Source of the DNA: Bacillota bacterium | GTDB lineage: Bacteria > Bacillota > Clostridia > Lachnospirales > Lachnospiraceae | Length of the DNA: 64,000 nucleotides | Assembly: GCA_023439505.1 (NCBI GenBank) | Contig: JAEXNR010000017.1 | Location: 124,001 to 188,000 of the forward strand | Reading direction: 5' to 3' | Shown here: piece by piece, positions 42,318 to 51,510 of the stretch | How the letters are laid out: each line of letters starts with the position of its first letter | How positions within the stretch are numbered: position 1 is the first letter of the stretch | Notes under the pieces: generated by a model | The model's input: the letters and a program-made list of their open reading frames with translations, nothing else | Told to the model about the DNA's origin: nothing | Databases searched by the model: none | Translations under genes and position numbers: made by a program

Positions 42318-43136
42318 CTAGCAGGATCCTTCAATAAATCCCATCAAATCCTGATTGAATTTTTCTTTTTGATCATAGAATAACCCGTGACCGCTAAATT
42401 CAAAAGGGATGAGTGTGGAATTTCTAATACATTTTTTCTGTGCTTCTGCTAATGGAAAGAGACATACCTTGTCGTGAATTCCATGCATGATCAAAGTTGG
42501 TGCCTGTATTTGGGCAAGATCTTGAAATAACTCCTCCCGAATCCAGGTTTCAGCAACTTTAGCAGTCGCCCATCCGGCTGCCTGCAATCCCAATTGGAAA
42601 AACCAATCAGAAAATGCGCCGGTGATATATTGGAAGAAGAATATATTACCAAAGTCCTGCAGCATATGGGGGCGATCTTCATAAGTATTTTTGATGATAT
42701 CAAGGACTACCTGTTTGGGCTGTCCGTAAGGAAAATTGGGGCGCTGAATCAGGCTGGGAGCAGCTGCGGCACATAGAACCAGCTTAGATACCCCATATTC
42801 CTTATGTCTTGCCATATATCTGACGGCGATGGCACCACCGGTAGAATGCCCCAATAAGGTTACATTACTTAAGTTCATTGTCTCCATGACACATCTTACA
42901 TCATCGGAGAGCCGGTCATAATCATATCCGGTGTAGGGCCGGTCAGATTTTCCAAAACCTCGCTGATCAATAGCAACACAGCGATAGCCCATTCCGGGAA
43001 GCTGATCTAGCTGGTACTCAAACAATTCATGACTTCCTGGCCATCCATGCAAAAAAACAATGGTGCTTTTTCCATGCGGGTTCAAATCTTCCACATAAAC
43101 ACTGACATCTGATTCCACTGAAATATAAAATCCCAT
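42318..43136 (-). CDS. Alpha/beta hydrolase fold protein
   Basis: The 272-aa product has the oxyanion motif FLHGWPGSHELF, DQRGFGKSDRP, nucleophile elbow GHSTGGAIAVRYMA, and the closing Asp and His in GIHDKVC and FSGHGLFYDQ. This pattern fits the epoxide-hydrolase/haloperoxidase-like subgroup of the fold, but the reaction is not decidable. No signal peptide. The gene converges on the SleL gene and is divergent from lepB. Confidence 0.88.
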   Translation of the reverse strand: MGFYISVESDVSVYVEDLNPHGKSTIVFLHGWPGSHELFEYQLDQLPGMGYRCVAIDQRGFGKSDRPYTGYDYDRLSDDVRCVMETMNLSNVTLLGHSTGGAIAVRYMARHKEYGVSKLVLCAAAAPSLIQRPNFPYGQPKQVVLDIIKNTYEDRPHMLQDFGNIFFFQYITGAFSDWFFQLGLQAAGWATAKVAETWIREELFQDLAQIQAPTLIMHGIHDKVCLFPLAEAQKKCIRNSTLIPFEFSGHGLFYDQKEKFNQDLMGFIEGSC

Positions 43137-43232
43137 AAAATGATTTCCTTATTATAGTTTGCTCTTAATATTTTATTCTACATTCGTGCATTTGTGATGA
43201 AAAGCAGATGAAATGCGATATTGTAAATCCTG

Positions 43233-43261
43233 TTTACAAAACATAAAATAATAGATATAAT
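43233..43261 (+). promoter_or_regulatory. Sigma-A promoter for lepB
   Basis: TTTACA (43233-43238), 17 bases, TATAAT (43256-43261), 41 bases before the TTG start of lepB. Confidence 0.75.
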
Positions 43262-43302
43262 GGGAAATGTATTGAATTCAGAGAGAAAGAAGGAGCTGTA
43301 TA

Positions 43303-43818
43303 TTGACGAATAAGGTACTCAAAGAGATATTTAGCTGGATATTGATACTTGTTATTGCTTTTGGACTTGCAATTTTTATTAATAAAGTTGTGATATTTAA
43401 AGTGAAAGTGCCCAGCGGATCTATGGAAAATACAATTATGATTGATGATAAGGTGATCACCTTCCGCCTTTCTTACTTATTCAGTAATCCAAAAAGAGGC
43501 GACATCATCGTCTTTCCTTTCCCGGATAATGAGGAAGAAGACTATATTAAGCGGATTATTGGTTTGCCGGGGGAAACCGTCGAAGGCAGAGATGGGTATG
43601 TTTATATCAATGGGAAGAAACTGGAAGAGCCTTATGTAAAGGATAAAATTAATCAGGATTTTGGCCCCTATACCGTTGAGAAGGCTTCGTATTTCATGAT
43701 GGGTGACAATCGGAACGATTCTGCGGATTCCAGATTCTGGGTAGATAAATTCGTGAAAAAGGATAAAATTAAAGGTAAGGCGATCCTGAAATATCCCAAA
43801 TTCACCTGGTTTCACTAA
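43303..43818 (+). CDS. lepB: Signal peptidase I
   Basis: The enzyme removes signal peptides from exported proteins on the outer face of the membrane. The 171-aa product has one N-terminal helix (about residues 9-27), catalytic Ser40 in VPSGSMENTI, the catalytic Lys in YIKRIIGLPGE, and the box E motif GDNRNDSADSRFW. Size and layout are those of single-helix Firmicutes SPase I. It starts at TTG with AAGGAG upstream. Confidence 0.95.
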   Translation: MTNKVLKEIFSWILILVIAFGLAIFINKVVIFKVKVPSGSMENTIMIDDKVITFRLSYLFSNPKRGDIIVFPFPDNEEEDYIKRIIGLPGETVEGRDGYVYINGKKLEEPYVKDKINQDFGPYTVEKASYFMMGDNRNDSADSRFWVDKFVKKDKIKGKAILKYPKFTWFH

Positions 43819-43846
43819 AATCAAAAGAGCGGAATGAGTGTGATAT

Positions 43847-43981
43847 ATGAAAACTAATTCAACCGTTGAATTTATGCGTGCGAGCAAGCAGCACGCATGG
43901 ACGCCGGTGAGAAATAAAATATCATTTTCACATGAAAGTTTGAACCTGCGAAATCCACGGTTCAAACGAAGGGCGTGTTAA
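43847..43981 (+). CDS. Uncertain 44-residue basic frame
   Basis: ATG 43847 opens 44 codons ending at TAA 43981. The product would be basic (Arg/Lys/His-rich). The ribosome site is weak and two inverted repeats lie inside it (ATGCGTGC/GCACGCAT and GTTTGAACC/GGTTCAAAC), so the stretch may be structured RNA rather than a gene. Confidence 0.2.
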   Translation: MKTNSTVEFMRASKQHAWTPVRNKISFSHESLNLRNPRFKRRAC

Positions 43982-44020
43982 AGCGGGTATGGTATTATCA
44001 TACATAACAGGGGGTGTCAT

Positions 44021-44344
44021 ATGAAATCATTTTTTGATAAATTGAAATCTACGAATAATTTGTTTTATATCATTATGGGTATCTTATTTATTGTGATCAC
44101 GGCGGGAATTAATATCTTTGGGTTTTACAATCTTCCTGATACCATTGCCACGCAATTTAACCTGGCAGGCAGTAGCAGTGTAAATCATATGGGGAAAGCC
44201 TATTATCTGGCCTTAACATCAGTGCTGGTACTTTTATTTACAGTTTTATTTTTACATTCAGAACAGGAGCGTAAGCTGAAATATTTCGTCGCTGATTGCC
44301 TCTTTGTAGTTGCAAATTTTATTATGATCGTAATACAGGTATAG
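44021..44344 (+). CDS. DUF1648-like membrane protein
   Basis: The 107-aa product has three membrane helices and, between the first two, NLPDTIATQFNLAGSSSVNHMGK, the pattern of the DUF1648 domain found in SdpI-like proteins. SdpI homologues can act as immunity or signalling proteins, but this short form lacks the rest of SdpI, so no function is claimed. GGGGGTG precedes the ATG. A long terminator stem follows. Confidence 0.75.
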   Translation: MKSFFDKLKSTNNLFYIIMGILFIVITAGINIFGFYNLPDTIATQFNLAGSSSVNHMGKAYYLALTSVLVLLFTVLFLHSEQERKLKYFVADCLFVVANFIMIVIQV

Positions 44345-44370
44345 TTATTTATTCCATATAGAGAAGAAAT

Positions 44371-44472
44371 AAGGAGCAGCCACCAGGCCAAAGCATCATC
44401 GGCATTGCGACTCACATAGTGTGTCAACTTGTCGGCGATGAAAGTGCAGCCTGTGGCAGCTCCTTTTTATTT
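44371..44472 (+). terminator. Long-stem terminator after the DUF1648 gene
   Basis: The outer arms (AAGGAGC-AGCCACCAGGC with GCCTGTGGCAGCTCCTT) enclose further paired segments, giving an imperfect hairpin of about 95 bases that ends in TTTTTATTTTA. The size is unusual for a simple terminator. Confidence 0.7.
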
Positions 44473-44529
44473 TATATTGACAAGAATATTCAGTTACCGG
44501 ATGATCTATAAGTCAAGTATCATCATTCA

Positions 44530-45906
44530 TTACTGTTCGTTTAAATAGGCTTCGTAATGATTTAATACCTGGGACATCGCTTCCATTCCAGGCGCCCCGA
44601 TGGTATTTCTTTTGTTCACACAGGTCGTAAGGCTGATGGCATCATAGATATCCTGATCAAAAACAGTGCTGATCTTTTGAAACTCATCGAGAGATAATTG
44701 TTCCAGAGACAGATTACGATCAATACAATAAAGAACCAACTGACCGATGATACCATGTGCATCCCGAAAAGGCACTCCTTTATTCACAAGATAATCGGCA
44801 GCATCGGTTGCATTGGTGAAACCGTTCATCGCACTTTGTGCCATAGTTTCTTTATGAATCTTCATGGTAGAAATCATTCCGGTAAATAATGCCAGGCACC
44901 CTTTTACCGTATCTATCGCATCGAAGGTGAATTCTTTATCTTCCTGCATGTCCTTGTTATAGGCCAAAGGAAGCCCCTTCATGGTGGTAAGTAAAGACAT
45001 CAAAGCGCCATATACCCGTCCGGTTTTACCGCGAACCAATTCCGCAATATCAGGATTTTTCTTTTGCGGCATGATGCTTGAGCCGGTTGAGTAGGCATCA
45101 TCCAGTTCTATGAAGCCATATTCATTGCTGTTCCAGATAATAATTTCTTCACTAAATCTGCTTAGGTGCATCATGATGGTGGATTGTGCACTTAATAATT
45201 CTATCAGATAATCACGGTCAGATACTCCGTCCATACTATTTAACGTTGGTCCGTCAAAACCCAACAGCTGTGCGGTATAATCTCTGTCCAGCGGATAAGT
45301 GGTTCCTGCCAGGGCACCGGATCCGAGGGGGCAGTAGTTCATTCGCTTTTTAATATCTGTCAGGCGGGATTTGTCCCTGCGAAACATTTCAAAATAGGCG
45401 CCCATATGATGTGCCAATGTAACCGGCTGGGCCTTTTGGAGATGGGTAAAGCCCGGCATATAGGTCATCGTATGGTTTTTCATAATTTCGTAAATGGCAT
45501 GGAGCAGATTCTTTAACAAAGATTCTGTTTCCTCTATTTCATCCCTGGTATAAAGCCGCATATCCAGAGCTACCTGATCATTGCGACTTCTTCCGGTGTG
45601 AAGTTTTTTACCGGCATCACCGATCCGTTCGATCAGATGTGCTTCCACAAAACTGTGAATATCTTCATGCACTGCATCTATCTCCAGCTTGCCGCTTTTG
45701 ATATCTTCCAGGATCAGGGTCAAGCCGTCTATCATCTGATCCTTCTCCTCCTCTGTAATAAGCCCCTGCTTTGACAGCATTTTTACATGCGCGATACTGC
45801 CTTTGATATCCTGTTGAAAAAATTTCTGATCAAAGGAAATGGATGCATTGAAATTATGTACTAATTGATTGGTTTCCTTTGTGAAACGACCGCCCCAAAG
45901 TTTCAT
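44530..45906 (-). CDS. argH: Argininosuccinate lyase
   Basis: The enzyme splits argininosuccinate into arginine and fumarate, the last step of arginine synthesis. The 458-aa product has KLWGGRF at the start, TGRSRNDQVALDMRLY, HLQKAQPVTLAHH and the fumarase-superfamily signature GSSIMPQKKNPD. Length is typical. No other arginine gene is nearby, so it is a lone argH here. Its upstream spacer carries a 27-base tandem repeat and two ARG-box-like words. Confidence 0.97.
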   Translation of the reverse strand: MKLWGGRFTKETNQLVHNFNASISFDQKFFQQDIKGSIAHVKMLSKQGLITEEEKDQMIDGLTLILEDIKSGKLEIDAVHEDIHSFVEAHLIERIGDAGKKLHTGRSRNDQVALDMRLYTRDEIEETESLLKNLLHAIYEIMKNHTMTYMPGFTHLQKAQPVTLAHHMGAYFEMFRRDKSRLTDIKKRMNYCPLGSGALAGTTYPLDRDYTAQLLGFDGPTLNSMDGVSDRDYLIELLSAQSTIMMHLSRFSEEIIIWNSNEYGFIELDDAYSTGSSIMPQKKNPDIAELVRGKTGRVYGALMSLLTTMKGLPLAYNKDMQEDKEFTFDAIDTVKGCLALFTGMISTMKIHKETMAQSAMNGFTNATDAADYLVNKGVPFRDAHGIIGQLVLYCIDRNLSLEQLSLDEFQKISTVFDQDIYDAISLTTCVNKRNTIGAPGMEAMSQVLNHYEAYLNEQ

Positions 45907-45927
45907 ATTCCTACCTCTTTCTTAGAA

Positions 45928-46019
45928 TTGTATAATTATTAATTTTAAAGTGCCTTTTTTTTCGACTGGCACTAAATAGTATTGAATTTAATCAATATAT
46001 TAGGCATAATTATCAGATA
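45928..46019 (-). promoter_or_regulatory. Two ARG-box-like sites upstream of argH
   Basis: TTGTATAATTATTAATTT (45928-45945) and AGGCATAATTATCAGATA (46002-46019) both resemble the palindromic operator of the arginine repressor (TGnATAATTATnCA-like). They lie within 115 bases of the argH start. The AT-rich context makes chance matches possible. Confidence 0.3.
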
Positions 46020-46083
46020 AACTCAAAAAAGTTTAATGATTTTGAATCGATAATATCTTAACCTGTTTTTTATAAATATTCAA

Positions 46084-46164
46084 GTTTTATTTTAATACGA
46101 TGATATTCAGGTTTTATTTTAATACGATGAGATTACAGTTTTATTTTAATACGATGGTATAACC
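46084..46164. repeat. Three tandem copies of a 27-base unit upstream of argH
   Basis: Copies begin at 46084, 46111 and 46138. The first 19 bases, GTTTTATTTTAATACGATG, are identical in all three; the last 8 bases vary. The array lies in the spacer between the M32 peptidase gene and argH. Confidence 0.9.
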
Positions 46165-46306
46165 TGTATGAAAATATAAGATTATATTAAAAAATACCGA
46201 TGAGTGAAGTAACCCCAGCAGCTTTTCCATGTTCCTATACGTTATACAGGTGATACCGGATCGTCGTCAAGAGCAATCTTTTATCATAATTGAAATGACT
46301 GTAATT

Positions 46307-47809
46307 CTATTCGTAAAGCTTTTGATATTTATCTTTTAAATAATTAATATAATACTTGGCATTAAATTCTTCTCCGGTAATATCTTTTAGAAGTTCATTG
46401 GTATTTTTAACCGCACCATATTTATGAACAGAATCCCGAAGAAATTCACGGATTGGCGTCAGATTTCCTTCTTTCAAATATTGATCCAGAGGCATAATAT
46501 CTTTCATATGCATATGAAGCTGAGCAGCCACTGCACTACCGACAGCATATGAAGGGAAATAGCCAAACTCACCGCAGGACCAGTGGGTATCCTGAAGGAT
46601 GCCGTCAGAATCATTTTCAGGTGCGATACCCAAATATTCTTTATATTTTTTATTCCAGGCCTCAGGCAATTCCTTCACCGTAATCTTATTATCGAAAATC
46701 ATTTTCTCCAGTTCATATCTTATGATAATATGAAGGCAGTAAGAGAGCTCGTCTGCTTCTGTACGAATCAGCGTCGGAGCGGATTTATTTATACCTTTGA
46801 TAAAATGATCCAGTGAAATATCAGAGAGATTCTCCGGATATACCGCCTTTAATTTATCGTAGATAGGTTCCCAGAATTCCCGGCTTCTTCCAATGTTATT
46901 TTCATAAAACCGGGACTGAGCTTCGTGCATTCCCATGGAGGTGCCCATACCGACCAGGGTAAGTGAAAGGGCATCATCAATATTCATTTCATATAATGCA
47001 TGGCCTGTTTCGTGAATGATGGAAAAGATTGCGCTTTCCAGGTTATTCTGTGCATAACGATCCGATATTCTTACATCGTGATTATGCAGGGGCATGGTAA
47101 AAGGATGCGCACTTTCTCCTATAACGCCCCGGTTAAAATCAAAACCGATATAACCGGCCATATATCTGCAGAATTCTATTTGTTTTTCTATGGGATAGGT
47201 CAAATAGTTGTAGTTTTTATCAATAGAGTCCGCCTTTTTCGCTACTTCCTGCAGTAGCGGTATGACTTCTTCTTTCAGCTGATCAAAGAAGGCGTCAAGT
47301 CTTTTGATATCAAAACACTCCTCATAATCACTTAACAAGACCTCATAAGGGGTCTGTTCTCCTTTCACGCGATATGAGGCGAATTTTTTCTTGTAATCAA
47401 TAATTTTATCCAGATAAGGTGCAAAATCATCATAGCAGCAGCTCTTTTTGGCTTTAGCCCATATATGATTGGAGACAGTAACTAGTTCGCTGAATTCCCG
47501 GTATTCTTTTGGCGGGATACTCTCTAATTGTTTTATTGTCTTCTTTAATTCCTTAAGGATGGCTTTCTCGCATGTTGTCAGTTGCTCAGATATTTTATCC
47601 TCCTCCAGCTTTTCAAGGTATTTTTTAACATCATCATTTATGAAGCATTTTTGAAATTCGTCTGATAAAATACCAATGACCTTTGAGGTGTAGGAAGAAG
47701 CTTCAAAAGGAGCAATTGTCTGTACATCCCATTCGAAGAGATTATTCGTAACCCGAAGAGCGGTTGCTTTATCCAGGTATGGCTGTAATTTTTCAAAAGT
47801 TTTATTCAT
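46307..47809 (-). CDS. M32-family carboxypeptidase (Taq type)
   Basis: A zinc metallocarboxypeptidase that trims C-terminal residues from peptides in the cytoplasm. The 500-aa product has the M32 zinc motif HETGHALYEMN, the GMGTSMGMHEAQSRFYEN block with the third ligand Glu, and the family-specific IRTEADELSYCLHIIIRYELEK. ATG 47809 is chosen because GGAGGG lies just before it; the longer frame has no site. It stands alone on the minus strand. Confidence 0.95.
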   Translation of the reverse strand: MNKTFEKLQPYLDKATALRVTNNLFEWDVQTIAPFEASSYTSKVIGILSDEFQKCFINDDVKKYLEKLEEDKISEQLTTCEKAILKELKKTIKQLESIPPKEYREFSELVTVSNHIWAKAKKSCCYDDFAPYLDKIIDYKKKFASYRVKGEQTPYEVLLSDYEECFDIKRLDAFFDQLKEEVIPLLQEVAKKADSIDKNYNYLTYPIEKQIEFCRYMAGYIGFDFNRGVIGESAHPFTMPLHNHDVRISDRYAQNNLESAIFSIIHETGHALYEMNIDDALSLTLVGMGTSMGMHEAQSRFYENNIGRSREFWEPIYDKLKAVYPENLSDISLDHFIKGINKSAPTLIRTEADELSYCLHIIIRYELEKMIFDNKITVKELPEAWNKKYKEYLGIAPENDSDGILQDTHWSCGEFGYFPSYAVGSAVAAQLHMHMKDIMPLDQYLKEGNLTPIREFLRDSVHKYGAVKNTNELLKDITGEEFNAKYYINYLKDKYQKLYE

Positions 47810-47890
47810 AAGTACCCTCCATGATATGATTATTACCATAGTATATCAATTATTTTACATACTATCAATCCAATATATACCATTATCCTA

Positions 47891-47919
47891 TTGATTGAAG
47901 AGGAATAATAGGATAAAAT
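47891..47919 (+). promoter_or_regulatory. Promoter for enolase
   Basis: TTGATT (47891-47896), 17 bases, TAAAAT (47914-47919). The leader to the enolase start would be about 180 bases. Confidence 0.6.
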
Positions 47920-48102
47920 AGTTCGTATAGTTTCCATTATCTTGTAGATAATACAAAAGTAAATGCTGGAGCGATATACTTAATATATTTAAGAAATTTC
48001 TGAAAATGCAGCTTTACAATTGGGAGCTTATGAGGTATTGAAGTATTGAAACAATGTGGCATGAAACAGATTTTGGCAAATAGAGAAAGGATGGCGTATT
48101 AT

Positions 48103-49410
48103 ATGAAAAACATGAAAATTGAACAGGTGATTGGAAGGGAAATTCTGGATTCCAGAGGTAATCCTACAGTGGAAGCAGAAGTAATGTTGGCGGATGGCAG
48201 CGTAGGAAGAGCAGCCGTTCCTTCCGGTGCTTCAACGGGAGCTTTTGAAGCAGTTGAATTAAGAGACAATGACAAGAGCAGATACATGGGAAGCGGTGTA
48301 AAAAAAGCAGTTGATAATATTAATAATATTATCGCTTCCGAGGTGATTGGTATGGTTGCCTGCGACCAGACTGACATAGATGCCAGACTGATTAAGCTGG
48401 ATGGAACAGAGAATAAAGGGAAGTTAGGTGCGAATGCGATTCTTGGTGTATCACTTGCGGTGGCAAAGGCAGCAGCAGCTTCTTTAAGAATGCCATTATA
48501 TCGTTACCTGGGGGGAGTGAATGCAAAAACACTTCCGGTTCCGATGATGAATATCATTAATGGCGGCAAGCATGCCGATTCCAGTCTGAATATTCAGGAA
48601 TTTATGATTATGCCCGTTGGAGCCCCAAGCTTTCGTGAAGCATTGGAGCATAGTGCTACTGTCTTCCATACCCTTAAAAAATTGTTAAAAAATGATGGGT
48701 ATGTTACTGCAGTTGGGGATGAGGGTGGATTTGCACCTAAATTTAATAGTGATACACAGGCGCTGGACTATATTGTGAAGGCAATTGAAGCTGCAGGTTA
48801 CCGGCCGGGAGAGGATTTTTACATTGCAATAGATGCTGCCGCTACAGAAATGTTTGACGAAGCAAAGAAAGCCGGAAGAGAAGGAGATTATTTGTTCTGG
48901 AAGGCCGGAGAATATAAAACCGTTGACGAAATGGTGGACTTCTGGGATCAGATATGTAAGAAATATCCTGTGATTTCCCTGGAGGATGGATTGTCGGAAG
49001 AGGACTGGCAGGGGTGGAAGAAGCTTACAGATCGTATTGGCCATAGAGTACAGTTGGTTGGTGATGATTTATTTGTAACCAATACCAGTCGTATTAAAGA
49101 AGGAATCAGACAGGGGATTTCCAATTCTGTATTAATTAAGTTCAATCAGATCGGATCTTTAACAGAGACACTGGATGCCATTGAGATGGCGAAAAATAAT
49201 CGCTGGACAGCGGTTGTTTCCCACCGTTCCGGAGAGACTGAGGATGTAACCCTGGCAGATATTGCAGTTGCAACCAATGCAGGTCAGATAAAAACGGGTG
49301 CTCCGTCAAGAACAGACCGTGTTGCAAAGTATAATCAGCTTCTTAGAATAGAACAGGAACTCGGAGCTAATGCAATATATCCCGGAAAGGATGCATTTCG
49401 CATATTCTGA
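48103..49410 (+). CDS. eno: Enolase
   Basis: The glycolytic enzyme that interconverts 2-phosphoglycerate and phosphoenolpyruvate. The 435-aa product begins with IEQVIGREILDSRGNPTVEAEV and has the SGASTGAFEA loop, metal ligands in IAIDAAATE, SLEDGLSEEDW and VGDDLFVTN, the catalytic Lys in LIKFNQIGSLTET, and SHRSGETED. Several in-frame starts exist upstream; ATG 48103 after GAAAGGA is closest to the family start. It is followed by terminators. Confidence 0.97.
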   Translation: MKNMKIEQVIGREILDSRGNPTVEAEVMLADGSVGRAAVPSGASTGAFEAVELRDNDKSRYMGSGVKKAVDNINNIIASEVIGMVACDQTDIDARLIKLDGTENKGKLGANAILGVSLAVAKAAAASLRMPLYRYLGGVNAKTLPVPMMNIINGGKHADSSLNIQEFMIMPVGAPSFREALEHSATVFHTLKKLLKNDGYVTAVGDEGGFAPKFNSDTQALDYIVKAIEAAGYRPGEDFYIAIDAAATEMFDEAKKAGREGDYLFWKAGEYKTVDEMVDFWDQICKKYPVISLEDGLSEEDWQGWKKLTDRIGHRVQLVGDDLFVTNTSRIKEGIRQGISNSVLIKFNQIGSLTETLDAIEMAKNNRWTAVVSHRSGETEDVTLADIAVATNAGQIKTGAPSRTDRVAKYNQLLRIEQELGANAIYPGKDAFRIF

Positions 49411-49496
49411 ATACAACTATGAAATAATGCAATCGTCTGTTGGAACTTATTACTTGTGCAGGTAAATAACAAAGTAATAAAAATAGATTCAATCAG

Positions 49497-49562
49497 GCTT
49501 CCCTTCGTTATAATGCTTATGGTGCTGTAAGCCCGGATTATTATGACATGGGAGGCTTTTTT
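49497..49562 (+). terminator. Terminator after enolase
   Basis: GCTTCCC pairs with GGGAGGC (one wobble) enclosing an inner hairpin CTTA...TAAG, then TTTTTT. Confidence 0.65.
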
Positions 49563-49645
49563 GAATAACAAATATTTAGAAGCGCAGTCTAAATTAATTC
49601 TTATTCGAGATTAAATAACTAAAATTGATAAATGGCAACTTTAAC

Positions 49646-49680
49646 AAGAGTATTTGCAAAATGCAGATAACTCTTTTTTT
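49646..49680 (+). terminator. Second plus-strand terminator
   Basis: AAGAGTATTTGCA pairs with TGCAGATAACTCTT (one bulge, one wobble) around AAA, followed by TTTTTT. No gene lies between it and the first terminator, so it may back up the first or end a small RNA. Confidence 0.7.
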
Positions 49681-49950
49681 ATGCCAATGGCATAAGTATT
49701 CCTCTAAACTATAACTTTCATGAAATAGATTCATTTGACGAAAAGTAATAGTGGAAGCTATAATCAATATAGCAAAACAAACAATTACAAAGAAAATAAC
49801 TAGGGAATAATTGTATATTTTGCATATGACGATCACGATTATTATAACTTTGCACATCTGTTTCAGCCGAAAGGAAGAGGAATGTTTTAGATATAATAGT
49901 GATTGTATAAAAAAAGTGGTAAAAAAATAATAGGAAAAGAGGAGGTAATT
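49681..49950. other. Intergenic region upstream of the importer-citrate cluster
   Basis: An 87-codon minus-strand frame (49594-49857) is hydrophobic but has no ribosome site and runs through a terminator, so I do not call it. ATGAA-N5-TTCAT near 49720 is a possible operator. TATAAT at 49892-49897 is a likely -10 without a good -35, consistent with an activator-dependent promoter for the downstream genes. Confidence 0.4.
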
Positions 49951-51318
49951 ATGAAAAGAATTAAAAAATTTATTGCATTAAGTTTGGTTTTATCCATGAT
50001 GACAATGATGATGGCTTGTGGTGGAAAAACAGGTGGTGCATCGAATGTATCAGGAGAAAAGGATGGAAATACGAATACAGAAAAACCTGATGCAACCGTT
50101 ACGGAAACAAACGGTGAAAAGATTGTACTGCATTGGTGGGTTTGGGCTTCACTGGATATTGCGAATCAGATGGCACAGGCGGTATTTGATGCTAATCCTG
50201 AGTTTGCCGAAAAGTATGTGATAGAACCAGTTCTTATACCAAGTGCAACCGAACTTGCACAGAAACTTCGTATGATGCTTGCTTCCGGTGAAACAATGCC
50301 TGAAATTATGATGTTCCAGACAGAATTTCTTCCGGAATTTGCACAGGATGATATTTTGACAAACGTTTCTGAGGTTATAGCTCCGTACAAAGAAGAGATG
50401 ACGAAAGGCGCCTTTAACTTAGTAACCTATAATGATAGTCAGTGGGGCTTCCCTTATCAGATTAAACCAAGTGTCTGGACATATCGTTCTGATATGTTCG
50501 AAAAAGCTGGAATTGATGTGAATACAGTTAAAACTACGGATGATTTTATTGCCGCAGGCAAGAAACTGCAAGAGGTATATCCGAATAGCTATATGTGGCA
50601 GTTTAACAGTTACCAGTTCCCTTATGCACAGATGGTACATATCTTAAGTGGAAATGGCGGATGTTATTTTGACAAGGATGGAAATTACGTATTAGATACT
50701 GATCCAGGTGTACGTGCTACTTGGGAAGATATTAAAAAGGTATACGATGCCGGACTTGTTTATGATGTGGCTGCGGACTCAGTAGATCAGCAACAAGGAT
50801 ATGCAGATGGAACGATTGCTTCAGATTTAACCGGCAGCTGGATTAAGAATAATATGCAAAAGTATGCACCAGATTTAGCGGGGATATGGGAAGAAGCACA
50901 GTGGCCAAGCATCGGTGGTGGAATACCTGGTGGTGAAGGTGGTTCTATGTGGGTGTTACCTGCAAATTCAGAAAATCGTGATGCGGCAATTGAATTTATG
51001 AAGGTATTATCATTAACTGTAGATGGAAATATAAACGCGTATAAACAACGTGCTATTTATCCGTCTTTAGTTGAAGCAACGAAGGATGCGCTTATTAAAG
51101 AACCTCATAAATATATGGGAGCGTCGCTTTATGATGCTGAGGCACAAGCGGTTGAGAACTTTAAATCGTTTAAGTATTCTCCAAAGTTTAATACTGAGAT
51201 GGATATTATTGTTCAATACTTTGCTAAATACCTGCAAAATATGACAACCCTGGATGATGCTCTTAAGGATGCAAATAATGATTTGAAAATTCAGTTAGAA
51301 AATGCCTTTGCTGATTAA
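49951..51318 (+). CDS. Family 1 ABC substrate-binding lipoprotein
   Basis: The 455-aa product has a lipoprotein signal with lipobox MMAC (Cys at about residue 23) and the family 1 (sugar-type) binding fold: LHWWVWASLDIANQMAQ, PEIMMFQTEFLPEFAQDDIL and a late GSMWVLPANSENRDAAIEFMKVLS. It should capture a substrate outside the cell for the two permeases that follow. No ATPase gene is next to it, so a shared MsiK-like ATPase is likely. GAGGAGG lies before ATG 49951. The neighbouring aconitase-like and citrate lyase genes raise the possibility of a tricarboxylate derivative rather than a simple sugar. Confidence 0.92.
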   Translation: MKRIKKFIALSLVLSMMTMMMACGGKTGGASNVSGEKDGNTNTEKPDATVTETNGEKIVLHWWVWASLDIANQMAQAVFDANPEFAEKYVIEPVLIPSATELAQKLRMMLASGETMPEIMMFQTEFLPEFAQDDILTNVSEVIAPYKEEMTKGAFNLVTYNDSQWGFPYQIKPSVWTYRSDMFEKAGIDVNTVKTTDDFIAAGKKLQEVYPNSYMWQFNSYQFPYAQMVHILSGNGGCYFDKDGNYVLDTDPGVRATWEDIKKVYDAGLVYDVAADSVDQQQGYADGTIASDLTGSWIKNNMQKYAPDLAGIWEEAQWPSIGGGIPGGEGGSMWVLPANSENRDAAIEFMKVLSLTVDGNINAYKQRAIYPSLVEATKDALIKEPHKYMGASLYDAEAQAVENFKSFKYSPKFNTEMDIIVQYFAKYLQNMTTLDDALKDANNDLKIQLENAFAD

Positions 51319-51328
51319 TAAATAGTGG

Positions 51329-51377
51329 ATCCTCAAAAGGGATATTAACCATTTCCCTTTTGAGGATTTTCTTTAGA
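51329..51377 (+). terminator. Hairpin between binding-protein and permease genes
   Basis: A perfect 14-bp stem (51329-51342 with 51354-51367) is followed by TTTCTTT. Read-through here would set a higher level of binding protein than permease. Confidence 0.8.
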
Positions 51378-51510
51378 AATATAAAGTTGGCGAGGTGTAG
51401 AAAGAACCGGCTGATATTGCATGCTTAATTTTATGCTGAAAATATTGTAACCGGTATTTCATGGAGAGAAGATTGCATTGTTACATATAGTGCTTTGTTA
51501 TGGAGGAAAA

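Noticed and set aside
43847..43981. tRNA or tRNA-like element (GGTTCAAAC arm)
   Set aside because: The arm is part of a 9-bp inverted repeat; no anticodon arm, acceptor stem or CCA region can be fitted.
46084..46164. CRISPR-like array
   Set aside because: Only three 27-base units with a 19-base core and 8-base variable tails; no spacer-length DNA and no cas genes.
49594..49857. Hydrophobic minus-strand frame of 87 codons as a gene
   Set aside because: No ribosome site, and a plus-strand terminator hairpin lies inside it; composition reflects AT-rich DNA.
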